Positions 40,201-48,752 of a stretch of 64,000 nucleotides of DNA are shown piece by piece (position 1 is the stretch's first letter; each line of letters starts with the position of its first letter). Both the position numbers and the translations under genes were made by a program. This stretch comes from Hemicentrotus pulcherrimus (lineage: Eukaryota; Echinodermata; Echinoidea; Camarodonta; Strongylocentrotidae): the NCBI GenBank assembly GCA_003118195.1, contig BEXV01000327.1, forward strand, positions 71,506-135,505. The letters are read 5' to 3'. The notes below the pieces were generated by a model that had not been told where the DNA came from, ran no database searches, and was given only the letters and a program-made list of their open reading frames with translations.

Positions 40201-40794
40201 CATGAACACCAAAGTAGTTATGACATTCCTAATATAACATTAAACAAACAAAAAATTGGTTCAATCAGTTTGATCTATTTTTCAATGAAAATGGATGAGA
40301 AACAACACCAAAAAATTAATTTCATAGAGCATGGATATACAAGTTTTACTCAGAATGTTGATATGAATAAGAGATATGAGAAAGAAACATAACGCCACAG
40401 AGATATGGCAATAATAAAACCCCTAATATTCAATCCAGACTCATGCTATCTGTAAAATGATATACATGTAAGGGTAAAAAAACAAACACATACCACTAAT
40501 ACAACAACCATTTATCAAATTACCAAACATATAACATTTAAAAACATACACATAGAAAAGATTTTAAAATATATAATTTTGCCTAATCTCCACAAAGTTA
40601 CACTGACCAACAAGCTTCAATTAATGAAAGTCCTAATGAAGTGTGAAGAAAAGTCTAATATAATTTCAAAAACACAATGTCAAAAAATACCACCCATACA
40701 AAACATACGATGAAGAAATGTTTACCTGGAGCCTCGATTTTGATCTCTTTCTAGAGAGAAAACTGCACAACCCGAGCAGCATTTTGGCGATCAT
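13233..40794 (-). CDS. ARHGAP18/28/40-like: Rho GTPase-activating protein, ARHGAP18/28/40 (Conundrum) family; 12 coding exons, 446 aa
   Basis: Exons in transcript order: 40726-40794, 40064-40135, 39177-39345, 38665-38756, 36736-36813, 32715-32874, 31750-31832, 19958-20164, 19108-19182, 14944-15143, 14089-14132, 13233-13324. All joins are GT/AG and phase-compatible; the exons total 1341 bases including the stop. The family segment KIALIELTAMFDRMGIE (about 74-90) precedes the GAP domain (about 105-310). Visible there are the arginine finger Arg151 in EEGVLRVPG, Lys190/Arg194 in LLKQFLREMPTPIL, and Asn263/Asn271 in NNVAMIMAPNLF. After a basic linker come GIIRIQTPG (340-348) and the family ending FYLYEVGG...GERCLDPE...NPTAEW. 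Relatives stimulate GTP hydrolysis by RhoA-type GTPases and act on actin and cell shape at the cortex. All catalytic residues are present. The start at 40794 is the first Met of that exon and may be internal (see 40726-40880). Human ARHGAP18 has about 25 more residues between exons 9 and 10, and a sequence gap falls there. Confidence 0.88.
13778..14059 (+). mobile_element. tRNA-derived SINE with (ATT)n tail, last intron of gene 2
   Basis: The 5' head is tRNA-like: a box A-like stretch around TAGTCAAGTGGTTTAAGCA, and box B GGTTCGATCCC at 13827-13837. A conserved central part follows (CTTTGGCAATGCATTAATCTACATTTGCC, then AAATGGGTACC). The 3' part ends in repeated ATT at about 14041-14058. The central part is shared with the elements at 51661 and 58601. 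This fits the SINE families with a conserved central domain (Deu/Meta type) known in deuterostomes; the exact family is not assigned. The tail ends 30 bases from exon 14089-14132. Confidence 0.75.
14263..14452 (+). mobile_element. MITE with ACAGT...AAACCT ends, copy a
   Basis: The left end is TTTTACAGTGACACCT and the right end, reversed, TTTTACAGTCAAACCT. Internal GTGGTCTTTAT is repeated. The same body (GGTTCCTTTA, GAGAAgCC.TATTCAAGG) is found at 38180-38368, with partial copies at 46681 and 47045. It is about 190 bp and non-coding. It sits in the intron upstream (in transcript terms) of exon 14089-14132. Confidence 0.75.
14736..14907. repeat. ATAGACCGGTTTA inverted pair enclosing a truncated TTAA MITE
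   Basis: ATAGACCGGTTTA at 14737-14749 is the inverse of TAAACCGGTCTAT at 14894-14906. Between them lies copy 2 of the TTAA MITE, truncated at its 5' end (14757-14859, ATGTTAACTGAGAGCCGATT...GATAGGCTTTA). The outer inverted pair may be the ends of another short element into which the MITE jumped, or may come from rearrangement. Confidence 0.55.
17332..17948. other. Assembly gap (617 N)
   Basis: A run of N, bordered on the right by a poly-A tract (17949-17964). It lies in the intron between gene 2 exons 19108-19182 and 14944-15143. Long open frames reading through it are artefacts of N translation. Confidence 0.99.
18759..18939 (-). mobile_element. TTAA-flanked MITE, copy 3
   Basis: Flanked by TTAA on both sides (18755-18758 and 18940-18943). 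Reversed relative to copy 1: AGGCCGTCTTTACTAGTTTGG at the left, CAGTGGGGCT at the right. It contains GGAGGGATTAGACC and CTCTCAATTAACATAAG, the complements of the family core. About 181 bp, in an intron of gene 2. Confidence 0.85.
19208..19239. repeat. (GA)n microsatellite next to exon 19108-19182
   Basis: Sixteen GA units begin 26 bases from the splice acceptor of this exon. On the transcribed strand it is a CT tract, so it extends the pyrimidine-rich region before the acceptor. Confidence 0.9.
25557..25905. repeat. Direct repeat pair flanking a MITE
   Basis: AAATAGTCAGTATAAAAGGAA...GGTGAGAGGTGAGGTAAC...CTAGTTTGGT at 25557-25627 is repeated in diverged form at 25832-25899. The TTAA MITE copy 4 lies exactly between the two copies. 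An older tandem duplication probably served as the insertion target. Confidence 0.7.
25631..25818 (-). mobile_element. TTAA-flanked MITE, copy 4 (most complete)
   Basis: TTAA at 25627-25630 and 25819-25822 bound a 188-bp element. Its ends read AGCTTATCTGCGCTAGTTTGG and, reversed, AGCCCCACTGCACTACTT, an imperfect terminal inverted repeat. A TTAA target duplication is typical of piggyBac-type elements. No transposase is encoded, so any movement would depend on an autonomous relative elsewhere. Confidence 0.85.
26340..27010. repeat. Four-unit tandem array carrying GC boxes
   Basis: Units spaced 176-201 bp each contain GTGGGCGGGG (26375, 26576, 26768; diverged to GTGGGCAGGA at 26944), then CTGGGGTSAATGTC and TCACAAGAGCTACTGTCC or similar. 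GTGGGCGGGG is the core bound by Sp/KLF zinc-finger factors. Each interval also has a purine-rich block. Its place deep in an intron makes either a repeat-derived enhancer or an inert satellite possible. Confidence 0.75.
28343..28600. repeat. 122-bp tandem duplication
   Basis: GCTGTGAGCTTCAAGGAGG...TATCAATGTTTCTCAACAG...GGAGATACACAAGGATTACAG is repeated 122 bases later with about ten changes. A degraded third start follows near 28577. Non-coding. Confidence 0.8.
29405..30560. repeat. Degenerate tandem array, about 100-150-bp units
   Basis: Recurring elements in order are CACCTGCTAA, a CCACATGGGAATCTRTCAG block, AATAGACAGACTTTGATGATC and AAAAGATCC.TTCTTTC. They occur from about 29405, 29545, 29683, 30268, 30385 and 30490 with rising divergence. 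The series is interrupted by the hairpin at 29781-29997. Non-coding. Confidence 0.65.
29781..29997. repeat. Long inverted repeat (hairpin with about 90-bp arms)
   Basis: The left arm 29781-29870 runs from CACTATGAACATGACTGAC through CATCCCTTCACTGCT to TTATGTAAAA. The right arm 29908-29997 is its near-perfect complement, with only a few mismatches and small indels. The loop is 37 bases. The transcript of either strand could fold into a long duplex. It could be a foldback transposon or an inverted duplication of the surrounding array. Confidence 0.9.
30961..31730. repeat. 300-bp near-identical direct duplication with 164-bp insert and single N
   Basis: 30961-31262 and 31428-31730 are about 98% identical; differences include ATCGTCTTCC versus ATCATCTTCC. 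The second copy begins directly after the N at 31427. The 164 bases between the copies are unusually GC-rich (CCGCGG twice) and end in a perfect 10-bp hairpin, CGAGATTTTC/GAAAATCTCG, at the N. This fits two haplotypes or overlapping contigs joined by the assembler. Exon 31750-31832 is untouched. Confidence 0.8.
32032..32290 (-). mobile_element. Dispersed repeat starting with (AAT)n
   Basis: It begins AATAATAATAATAATATTACATT and continues with GGTACCAAAGCGCATC. Near its end are CACCTTTTGAAAGC, GGGGTTCCAGGATTTGGTGGC and GAAAAAGCCCTATCAG. That end matches my memory of a widespread invertebrate and fish repeat (AAAAGGCCCTGTC type). The class is uncertain. Confidence 0.45.
36621..36708. repeat. 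(AATC)n microsatellite
   Basis: Interrupted runs of AATC/CAAT units lie 28 bases from exon 36736-36813, on its splice-donor side. On the transcribed strand this is a GATT tract. Scattered AATC-like words continue back to about 36300. Confidence 0.85.
38180..38368 (+). mobile_element. MITE with ACAGT...AAACCTG ends, copy b
   Basis: CACAGTGAAACCTGTATACAG at the left and TCAGGTTTGACTAT at the right. The interior GGTTCCTTTAGTATAG, CTTATTCAAGGGAAACAAG and GTGGTCTTT match copy a at 14263-14452. About 189 bp, in an intron of gene 2. Confidence 0.75.
38830..39125 (+). repeat. Dispersed echinoderm-type repeat ending in a C run
   Basis: It contains GGGTCATTTGGGGTTTTTTT, GAAATCAGACC, GTGACCCATTAGAGTG (partly duplicated), GGCACACCCCTGTATGTC and TATGTGAGTACCCCC. 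I recall this arrangement as a common interspersed repeat in sea urchin genomes; it has not been searched. It lies between exons 39177-39345 and 38665-38756. Confidence 0.5.
39874..39952. repeat. 40-bp tandem duplication
   Basis: TGATTACTAAAATGAATTCATGATTATGCAGTCATT is followed at once by a copy with two or three changes. Intronic, with no coding meaning. Confidence 0.8.
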
Positions 40795-40880
40795 GAAGAA
40801 ACAACAAATCACAAGAAATGGGACAGGAGACACAATTAGAAACAAAATGATTTCATGGACATGATTCCTGATGTATAATC
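40726..40880 (-). CDS. Longer form of the first assembled gene 2 exon, encoding a hydrophobic segment
   Basis: The frame of exon 40726-40794 stays open upstream to an in-frame TAA ending at 40881. It reads LYIRNHVHEIILFL, then IVSPVPFLVICCFF, then MIAKMLLGLCSFL, and ends in RKRSKSRLQ. That is about 32 mostly hydrophobic residues with a central Pro-Val-Pro, followed by a basic stretch: a membrane anchor or hairpin signature. There is no earlier Met in the frame, but an AG at 40882-40881 would give a phase-1 acceptor matching the donor phase of exon 47394-47536. This is inference: the acceptor has a weak pyrimidine tract, and the simple start at Met 40794 is possible. Confidence 0.4.
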
Positions 40881-42952
40881 CTTATAATCCCAAGGCGAGC
40901 GAGGCACCAATCTGGAACAGGGTAACCCAAAACAGTTGATTGCTTAACAGCAAATAAATATGATGGTGGTGAGACTATAAATATACACGCAGGTACATCT
41001 ACATGTAGAAGCCGTAAAACTGGAATAAATTTGTAGAATCTTCTTACAGACTTAAAACCGTGGTAGAAAAATACAAACGTGGTGAGTAACAAATCTTAAA
41101 AGCCCAGTTAGAAGTGATTTCCTCTAAAATTTGTGGAATCTGTGGAAAATGACAAAAGTCATGAAGAACAACAAATGTTTCCAAAGATTGTTCCAAATAT
41201 CAAGATATTCTTTAAGAGGGATAAGACTTGAAAAACAGCATATCTTCATAAAACTATTTCAATCTAGTTCACAAGAATTTTGTAAATTTTGAAGAAGGCG
41301 TATAGTCTATGTCCGAAGTGAGCGACAAATATTTTAAAATATTTTCCTCTAGATGGTGAAGATATTTCCTATGAGGATGATTCAAACTTTAGGTTCCTGC
41401 TGTTAATCTTCTTCCTCTTGGTGCATCACTTCAACGTGGCACTCTCCAATACCACACCGCAACAAAGTAAGATCAGGCTGCTCTGAGTAATGCCAATGGA
41501 TTGATCCAGTCGCGTCCAAACCAAACCGTTCAAGTGATATCGATTCTTCGAGCTATCAGTTGCCTAACGATCGATGGCAATTACAAAACCTTCAGCTTCT
41601 TGGTGAAGCCCCCCTCTCAAGTATAACTCTTTGGCAATGTCCTGTCAAAATTTCCTCATTGGTTTGACAAGGTTGACAGAGTGCAGTATTTCCCCGACCT
41701 CTGAGCTGATTGGTCTATGAATGCTTCAACCACAACGCATTCATTCCAACAAACACAAGAGTTTTATATCCGATCTGTTCCTGTACAGTATTGTATTGAC
41801 AATTCTATTACATTCATTTGGGGTGCTCTATTATTACAGATCTTTGTTATCTATGGCGGATATTTCCTGAGAATGTTTGGATTTCAACCCTTTCCTTGAC
41901 GGTTGCTCAATTCTGAAGAAGCAACCACAATTCAACTGTGGAGTCTCACATTTCGTGGAAAGAAAATCCGAAGAAAGTTGACATGTCACAACATGCTTAA
42001 AACAGACAGGAAAATTCCTACCCACATTAATGGATATACACTATCAAACTTGACAAGGAAGAAGACATCTCATCAAAAGTCAAGACAGAAATTGAGTAAT
42101 CGACTACGGTAGTATCGATGAGCCAAGCTCGTTCCAAATAAAGGCAGGTATTCAACAATATGTTGAAGAAATAGGAAATTAAAATCGGCACAGCTAGGAG
42201 AGAGGCCGATGTACGTGCAGAGCGAGAGACAATGCTATGGAAGTGTGAGAGGAAATGGGCGAGGATTGGTAGGTAGCCCAGAGGTACCAACTATAGCTGA
42301 TAGCATGAAATGTGATAGAGGGGCTTCCTCTACACCAGGATATACACTACATGAAGGTCAAGCCAACTTGACAGAAATGCTGATTAAAATTTGCCAAGTT
42401 ATATTTCACCTACAAAAGAGAAATGAATGTGATTGTTTTTTCTAAAATCATGATCACCATACCTCATGGGGGTTTCACATTTTTGTGACATGAAAGTATA
42501 CTTGTCTAGGAAGAAAACTTGGGAATATGAAAATAAAGTCAAAGATTGTAAGAACTTTATGATCTTTATATGTGGTTGGTTGCTGCTATGGCACAGCCAG
42601 AATGAAATATCCTTTTTAAAAGAAAATCAAGCGATTTCCCTCCCCGTTTGTGAGAATAACCACTGTCTGAGGCCCATCATTTATAAGTGTATCATATCCT
42701 CTTCCTGCTGTTACAGTATTTCCACTGGTTAAATACTGACTGACCTGTACAAATTATGATTCGGCAAAAAAAAGAAGCTTCCTGCATTCTATGACAGTTG
42801 GCGGGAAATGATGCTATTAAAGCTACTATTTATATTAATGTCGAATATGATGACGGATGTTAAAATTCGTCATCATTTTGGACATTATTTGTTAAAATCA
42901 TACTTCAAATGACAGCAATGTTAAAAACTGCTCTTCTCTTTTATTTGTATGA

Positions 42953-43000
42953 GTGGGTGGAGTGGGGTGGGGTGGAGTGGGGTGGGGTGGGGGAAGTGGG
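42953..43000 (+). repeat. G-rich tract with quadruplex potential
   Basis: Repeated GGGGT and GGAGT give more than four runs of three or more G, ending in GGGGG. On paper this meets the usual G-quadruplex pattern. It lies about 2 kb upstream of the gene 2 start exon on the opposite strand. Confidence 0.6.
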
Positions 43001-45235
43001 TTTTTGGATGAAAGCTATATTTCTGCAAACCTTGGTATTTCCCATTTTCAAATCGGATTCATGAATGGTTGACAAAATATACAAACTAATATGCGAGATA
43101 GATCACTCAATTTAATTATAATGAATGATGGTGATGCAACTTGACTTAGGAAGCAGACAATGTCACATGAAAATGATTATGGAAAGACAGTGATGAGTTA
43201 GATATCAGCTGTTTCTTTATTTGAACATCATTTGTTACAAGTACATTAAGCAAACCAATGGAGTAGATTGCTTAACGGTAGGGAAAAAAAGAATTTCTCA
43301 AACACTAATGTCAGATATGTACTGTAGACACACATGATCAGCTGTATCGAGTAAATATCAACATCTCTTCAATTACTCTATTCAGATCAAATAAGGAAAT
43401 CATTTAAAAGTACTTTGGTTTAGCAATATTCATTTATCACAAAGCAAACTTGTGAATTTTTTTTTCAGAACCAAAGATTTAACCTTGAATCTTGAAATTT
43501 ATATATTTTTTGAATTTCTATAAAATGTATTCACAATGGGAAGAATGCTAGAAGAAGAAAAAGAAGAAGATATTGTTTGCTCTCATTGTAGAGTAGCCAA
43601 GAACAAATGACAATGACAAGTATTAATATGCCATCAAACAAAAGGAACACACTCAGATCCCTTTACAGATGAGGGATTAGGCTCTTGACTTCCACCGAAC
43701 AAGGTCTGAATAAAGTTTAGGAGAGGGAAAGGACTCTCAGAATGAGCTCATATCTTCAGCTGATCTCCTCCAGGCTAATCCTATAATTCAGTGTGAATCC
43801 CTCCTTTTAAGCTGGGGACATCTTAAAGGAAAGCCTTTATTTCATACAGACTAAAGCCATGAAGACCAAGACCCTGTTCACACTTTTCATTTTAAATACT
43901 GATTCATAATTTGATCACGTTAGATCAATTGAAGTGCTGCTATCAACTCGAACATTCATGCTTATGATAGTTGGTCTCTTCATTTATCTTGATTCTTTGA
44001 TTTCCCTCCCTTTGATTTTTCAATTATGTATATGTATTCTTTCTATATATTTCAGTGGTCACATTTTATAAAAATCAATTATATTTTATGTTATAATTAT
44101 TGTTAATTAAATATTAAACATCTGCTTAAGAAAACAAAAACAACAACACCAAATTTAAGTTTTACACAAATAAATGTATGTTCATATTCTTACTCACAGA
44201 CAAGCTTCAAATGATAATGATATTTTTAATCTAGTTCCATTTCAATCATAATTCAAGCATTACTAATTGTTAGTGCATAAGGTGGGACTCAAAACTTCTT
44301 TATAGACTTTGTGGCATATCAGTCTTTGAACAATTCTATAAAATAATATAGAGGACTTCAGATCTTTTAACGACACATCAACACTCCTAAGCCTTGGGGA
44401 TGTATCCTAAAGTGGGTAAAAAATTATCATAGTCAACAAAGATTTCAGATCTTTCCAAAACCCATAAATGATGGACTGACTGAGGAAGCATGTTGGAAAG
44501 TAGTAAGAGAAGATAACCATACACTGTTAATGACAAGACTTCACATCCATCTCATCATATGACTCAAGAATCATTGAAAGAAAAAAACAACAACATCTGA
44601 ACATGACTATCTCAAGAATCATTTGTAATCTCTCTCCATCCCATCTACAATTCAACAACTAAAACAATCCTTTAGGACAAACACGATGGGGACGTACGTG
44701 ACCAGGCTGAAAAGGAATTTGGATCTTAGATGTAATCCCTATCCATGACACATCCATGTAAAGGGCAGTGTAGGATAGATACTTGTCGAGGAAGCCAGAA
44801 GCCTTCATGGATGATGGTTGGGATTCATTGCAAGGTTTCGGACTTTGCTTGACTCACCCTCGTATAGAGGATCATCACATCACAGGCTTAAAACTGGAAT
44901 TATATTCTTAATATGTTTGCAATTGCAGATTTCCACTATCTTGAAATGAGATCTGGAGGGAAATATATTTATATCATTTGGGAGACTGCTGAGGAAACCC
45001 CTTTTGTTGTTGCAAGGAGAAAAGAAAAAGGGCTTGAGAAAATGTCAGATATCATATTTCAAAATTGTCAACATAAGAGAGTCACTGATGTTTTGCTAGA
45101 GAACACAAATTGGACATTGATAAATACAAAGTACCCAACACATATTCAACACTTAAGACTAAGTGCTCACTCTAATATACCAAGTCATCTCCTATGTGTA
45201 CATTTTTTTTTGTGCAAATCAACTATTAAGAAAGA

Positions 45236-45237
45236 AG

Positions 45238-45277
<40 letters not shown>

Positions 45278-45352
45278 GATAGACAGACAGAGAGACAGAC
45301 AGACAGAGAGAGAGAGAGAGAGAGAGTGGGAGAGAGAGAGAGAGAGAGAGAC
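45236..45352. repeat. Compound (GA)n/(GACA)n microsatellite
   Basis: GA runs alternate with GACA and GATAGACA blocks. Reading frames through it give Glu/Arg or Ser/Leu repeats with no meaning. Confidence 0.95.
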
Positions 45353-46023
45353 TAGAGGGAGCTAGAACTCTGACTAATGCACAAACAAGTAGGAAACAAG
45401 TCTTATTACATGAGCAATCAGCCAAATAACCACAAATGAACATATCACTCACTAAAAAACTTAGAACTCCCCCCTCCCAATGCCACACTAAACACTCCCT
45501 TGTTATATCCAATTTAGGGGGCGAATCTCAACAGGGGGCGATAACTTGTGTTATTTCCCGCCCACTAACGCACCTTTTTAAAAGAAAGTGATTGTGAACA
45601 AGCAAGTTTCAAAACAAGCTGTATGAGCCCTTCCTTTGCTGTAATGCCGTGCACAGTTAGATCCATGAAGATGTTTTTAGAGGGTATTACGAGTTAATAA
45701 CCTGTTGTCTGTCAAGCCATTCTAAGAGTTACAGCTCGTAATAATAGCTTCCATCCCCCTCGTAATTGTCTCCAAATCAAATCAAGCTATAGGCAACCCA
45801 CTCACAAAACAGAAGCCTAATAAGGAGTTTGTTCTTAGAATGGTTCAATGTCTTGTAAACTTGTGAATTAAACAACAGACAAAACTGATGTTGCAATACA
45901 TATGCAAAGATGTATTGCAAAATAGCCTGACTTTATCATTAGAAAGACAACACATTGCAAAAAAAGGTCAGAGTCCCTGTTATTCCTGAAAATATCTGTC
46001 TGTTTGAATACTGTATTGCTTAA

Positions 46024-46195
46024 AGCGAGACTGCGCTACTTGTAGTTACTAGCGCCCTCTATATAGCAAACAATTCCTAAGCAGTACCTGTTGGTCCCCA
46101 TGATCCCCTTTGTCTTATGTTAATTGAGAGCTGATTTGATGAGATAACCAGCAGGGAGGTCTAATCCCTCCTGGCCAAACTAGTGCAGATAGGCT
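46024..46195 (+). mobile_element. TTAA-flanked MITE, copy 5
   Basis: TTAA at 46020-46023 and 46196-46199 bound a 172-bp copy with left end AGCGAGACTGCGCTACTTG and right end GTGCAGATAGGCT. It is shorter than copy 4 because part of the GATAACCACCTG...GTGCAGCGAGG section is missing. Confidence 0.85.
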
Positions 46196-46507
46196 TTAAA
46201 CAACATTTTCATGTACACCCGTACACTCGTACACTCTTAAGTGATCTCCTTGTACACATGTAGTTTTGGGTCAATGACTGAGAACCTCCCCTCGTAAACC
46301 TATTACAGACCTCAAGAAACAAAATACCATTTGAATTGAATTATTAGTCTAGCCTTCTTTTCTCCCTTCCCCTACACCATCCCCAAGCTTAATCCTTCTT
46401 AATCCTATCCCATTTCCACTAATATCCCTGCTCCTTAGCAACCAAGATCCCTTCGTCTCCTAGAAAAATTGTGTCATCACAACTGACAATTTATCAAGTT
46501 CTTTTTT

Positions 46508-46669
46508 AGCTCATGCTTTCTTAGAAAAGCACCTGCTAATAATTGTGAAGTTAAGCAGTGTAATTATAAATAGCAATTGACAATATCTCACTTTTTTAAA
46601 AGCTAATGCTTTATTAGATAAACACCTGCCAAGATTTGTGAAGTTAAGTAGCGTAATTATAAATAGCAT
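46508..46669. repeat. 93-bp tandem duplication
   Basis: AGCTCATGCTTTCTTAGA...TTGTGAAGTTAAGCAG...TAATTATAAATAGCA is repeated at 46601 with about ten differences. Non-coding. Confidence 0.75.
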
Positions 46670-46680
46670 CCATTATTTTT

Positions 46681-46715
46681 TTTACAGGTGATCACTAAAA
46701 CAGGTTGGACTGTAG
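46681..46715 (+). mobile_element. MITE family 2, 3' end fragment (copy d)
   Basis: TTTACAGGTGATCACTAAAACAGGTTGGACTGT matches the right end of copies a and b (ACAGGTGGTCACTAAATCAGGTTTGACT). Only about 35 bases are present, directly after the 46508-46669 duplication. Confidence 0.6.
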
Positions 46716-47044
46716 TAGGTGAGTAACACCTTTCTAACCATCATCACACTTCATACACGCACATATATGAAAGTCAATAACAAAGCTCTTTTTGTCAAGA
46801 GATTTGCATTAAAAGGAATAAGTCTTCTGCTTTCTTATTACTGGATTGTAGACTGAATAAAGTATTTATAAACAATATCAATTTGGTCCATTACACTAGA
46901 CATGAAATGCCCCTGTGTTCTTTTTTTTTCTTTGGAACTTTAAAAAAGATGGAAGGTTTGATTGGATTGAAATTTGAATAAGAACCCTGCATCTTGACAA
47001 CTTTAGGCAGACAGCGCTCTGCAGTCAAACCAAACATTAGATAT

Positions 47045-47150
47045 TACAGCAAACCTGCTTTAGAAAGACCAACTTTATGTAAAGACCACATTTTTTAGTT
47101 TCTCTTGAATATGGTTTCTCATTAATCCTGTATATAAAGACCACCTATAA
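47045..47150 (-). mobile_element. MITE family 2, truncated inverted copy c
   Basis: ACAGCAAACCTGCTTTAGAAAG is the reversed right end, followed by AAAGACCACA, TCTCTTGAATATGGTTTCTCATT and ATAAAGACCACC, the complements of the family body. The other end is missing. Confidence 0.65.
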
Positions 47151-47393
47151 TTTTTATGCTCCCCTTGAGCAGCCTATATACATGTTTCATTATATCACAA
47201 AAAAACTTCCATCTGGGTGCAAAATTTAAGCTTAAGTTGTACATGTATTTTATCAAATGTAATGACACATGAGTAGGCGGAAAAGTGATGAAATTTTTCA
47301 ATAAAGGAATGAGAAATTGAAATTAGTCTTTAAAAAATACTGCCACCTTGACTTTCTCAGGCAAATGAGAAAATATGAGAAATCATGACTAAC

Positions 47394-47536
47394 CAGGATC
47401 TAAATTGGCAACAGCTTGATACGGCGGCCGGCCTACCGCAGACAGATCTAAATCAGGCACAGAAAGTTCGGAAGCGCTTTCTTTCCGATACCTCCCAAAT
47501 TCCTCACGTCGCCGATCAACATGTCCCTTTCCCTGT
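47394..47536 (-). CDS. Candidate upstream coding exon of gene 2
   Basis: On the minus strand a good acceptor (TTTGTTTCTTTACGTTTGGCAG) precedes 143 bases, followed by the donor G/GTTAGT. In the open frame they encode QGKGHVDRRREEFGRYRK, ESASELSVPDLDLSAVG and RPPYQAVANLDPG. The donor phase (1) fits the long form of exon 40726-40880. The composition is exon-like, GC-richer than its surroundings, with acidic and basic clusters and serines. I do not recognise the sequence. Alternatively this is a first exon: the frame stays open to a Met at 47703. Its link to gene 2 rests only on phase, strand and position. Confidence 0.4.
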
Positions 47537-48129
47537 CTGCCAAACGTAAAGAAACAAAGAAGACGTTTTCCTGTCGAACAAATCCAGCGAGTTTGGGAGG
47601 TGTGAATGGAAATAAATGTTTCCGCTAGACATTGTTTCCTCTGAGTAACGGCCGAGAAACACACGAAAGACTTTAAAGAAAAAGAAAAAAAGAATGGATA
47701 CATGGGAAAATGCTCCTGTCATTCAAACATGGATGACATTTCAGGGGACTTAATGTTAAATCCTATTCCTATCGCAAAATTAATCCAAAGCATGTTGCGC
47801 CATGTCGAGCATGTCGTGCACAGCCCTCGATGCATTGCAACACTTGGTTTCTACTTGCACAGTCTACGTGTCGGTGTGTCATGGCTATGTTTTTGCTACA
47901 GTGTGTACAGCCTTAACCTAAGCCATGTTTTATAAAAACTTGTCATCACTTACAACTTAGAATTACTGTTAAAAGCTACTGAAAGCGTGGCATTTGATTG
48001 GCTGAGAGCAAATTTGGTATAGAAGTTATGAAACAGGGCAACTACCCTCCATACAACTATCTTAGAGGGTAGTTGTCCCGGTGGTAGTCATCCTAGAGGG
48101 TGGTTGCCCTTGGGGGTAGTTGTCCTACA

Positions 48130-48752
48130 AGGCCTGTCTTCACTATCTCGAGATTACCAAATATCCAGCTATTTGAACTTAAAATTTAAAATTGCGTTTG
48201 ATGATTAATTAACTCTGTTCACTTTGATGTGTAGACAAGATCTATTTCGTATGTATTGTAATTTGTAGGTTTATTTGCATTTTTAGTTTTGTATAAGATG
48301 TAATTGTATATCAGTCTATTTTGTGTATGTAGCGCTTAGAGACTTCGGTGGTAAGCGCTTTATAAGTAACGTTTTTATTATTATTATTATTATTATTCTT
48401 ATTATCCTGATCGCAAACTTATCCAGCTAATTTGCGTCTACATCAGACCAAAGTAGCAATTAGGGGATATTTGGTCAGGATTGTCATCCCAAACTTTCTT
48501 GGGATGGTTTGCAAAATATCCCACTATTTGGCAAAATATCCAGCTATCTGTCCTGTGCGTCTTTACCAGACCGAAGACTCACACTCTGCGCTAATGCTGA
48601 GCAAAATATCTCCAGCTAATTTCTCAAGGTTGAGTTTCAAGTTTTGAGGTCGAATCTCGAGCTGAAGAAGACGAGGTTTGTAACTTTAGGATTATTTCCC
48701 AAATCAGAAATGGCATGCTATTTGGCAATCTCAAGATGATGAAGACGCGCCT
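48130..48752. mobile_element. Foldback element, copy 1, interrupted
   Basis: It begins AGGCCTGTCTTCACTATCTCG and ends with the complement-like CTCAAGATGATGAAGACGCG. The interior AAATATCCAGCTATTTGAACT, ATCCAGCTAATTTGCGTCT and CAAAATATC words match copy 2 at 53499. Its left arm is broken at 48180-48403 by an unrelated element. Confidence 0.75.
48180..48403 (+). mobile_element. 3' end of a non-LTR retrotransposon (CR1/L2-like) or SINE, nested in the foldback
   Basis: It ends GTAGCGCTTAGAGACTTCGG, TAAGCGCTTTATAAGTAACG and then (TTA)n. This AAGCGCTTTATAAAT-plus-trinucleotide-tail ending is typical of 5'-truncated CR1/L2-type LINEs and their SINE partners in marine animals. The preceding T-rich stretch has no reading frame. 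Family assignment is from memory. Confidence 0.55.

Noticed and set aside
44690..44870. GC-richer segment considered as a missing N-terminal RhoGAP exon
   Set aside because: Minus-strand translations give no match to the family N-terminus, and no phase-compatible splice pair was found.
45219..45512. Open frames rich in Glu-Arg or Ser-Leu repeats
   Set aside because: Translations of the GA/GACA microsatellite.
47702..47935. Plus-strand 77-residue frame opposite the candidate RhoGAP upstream exon
   Set aside because: No splice or homology support; the GC-richer composition is better explained as exon or promoter DNA of the minus-strand gene.
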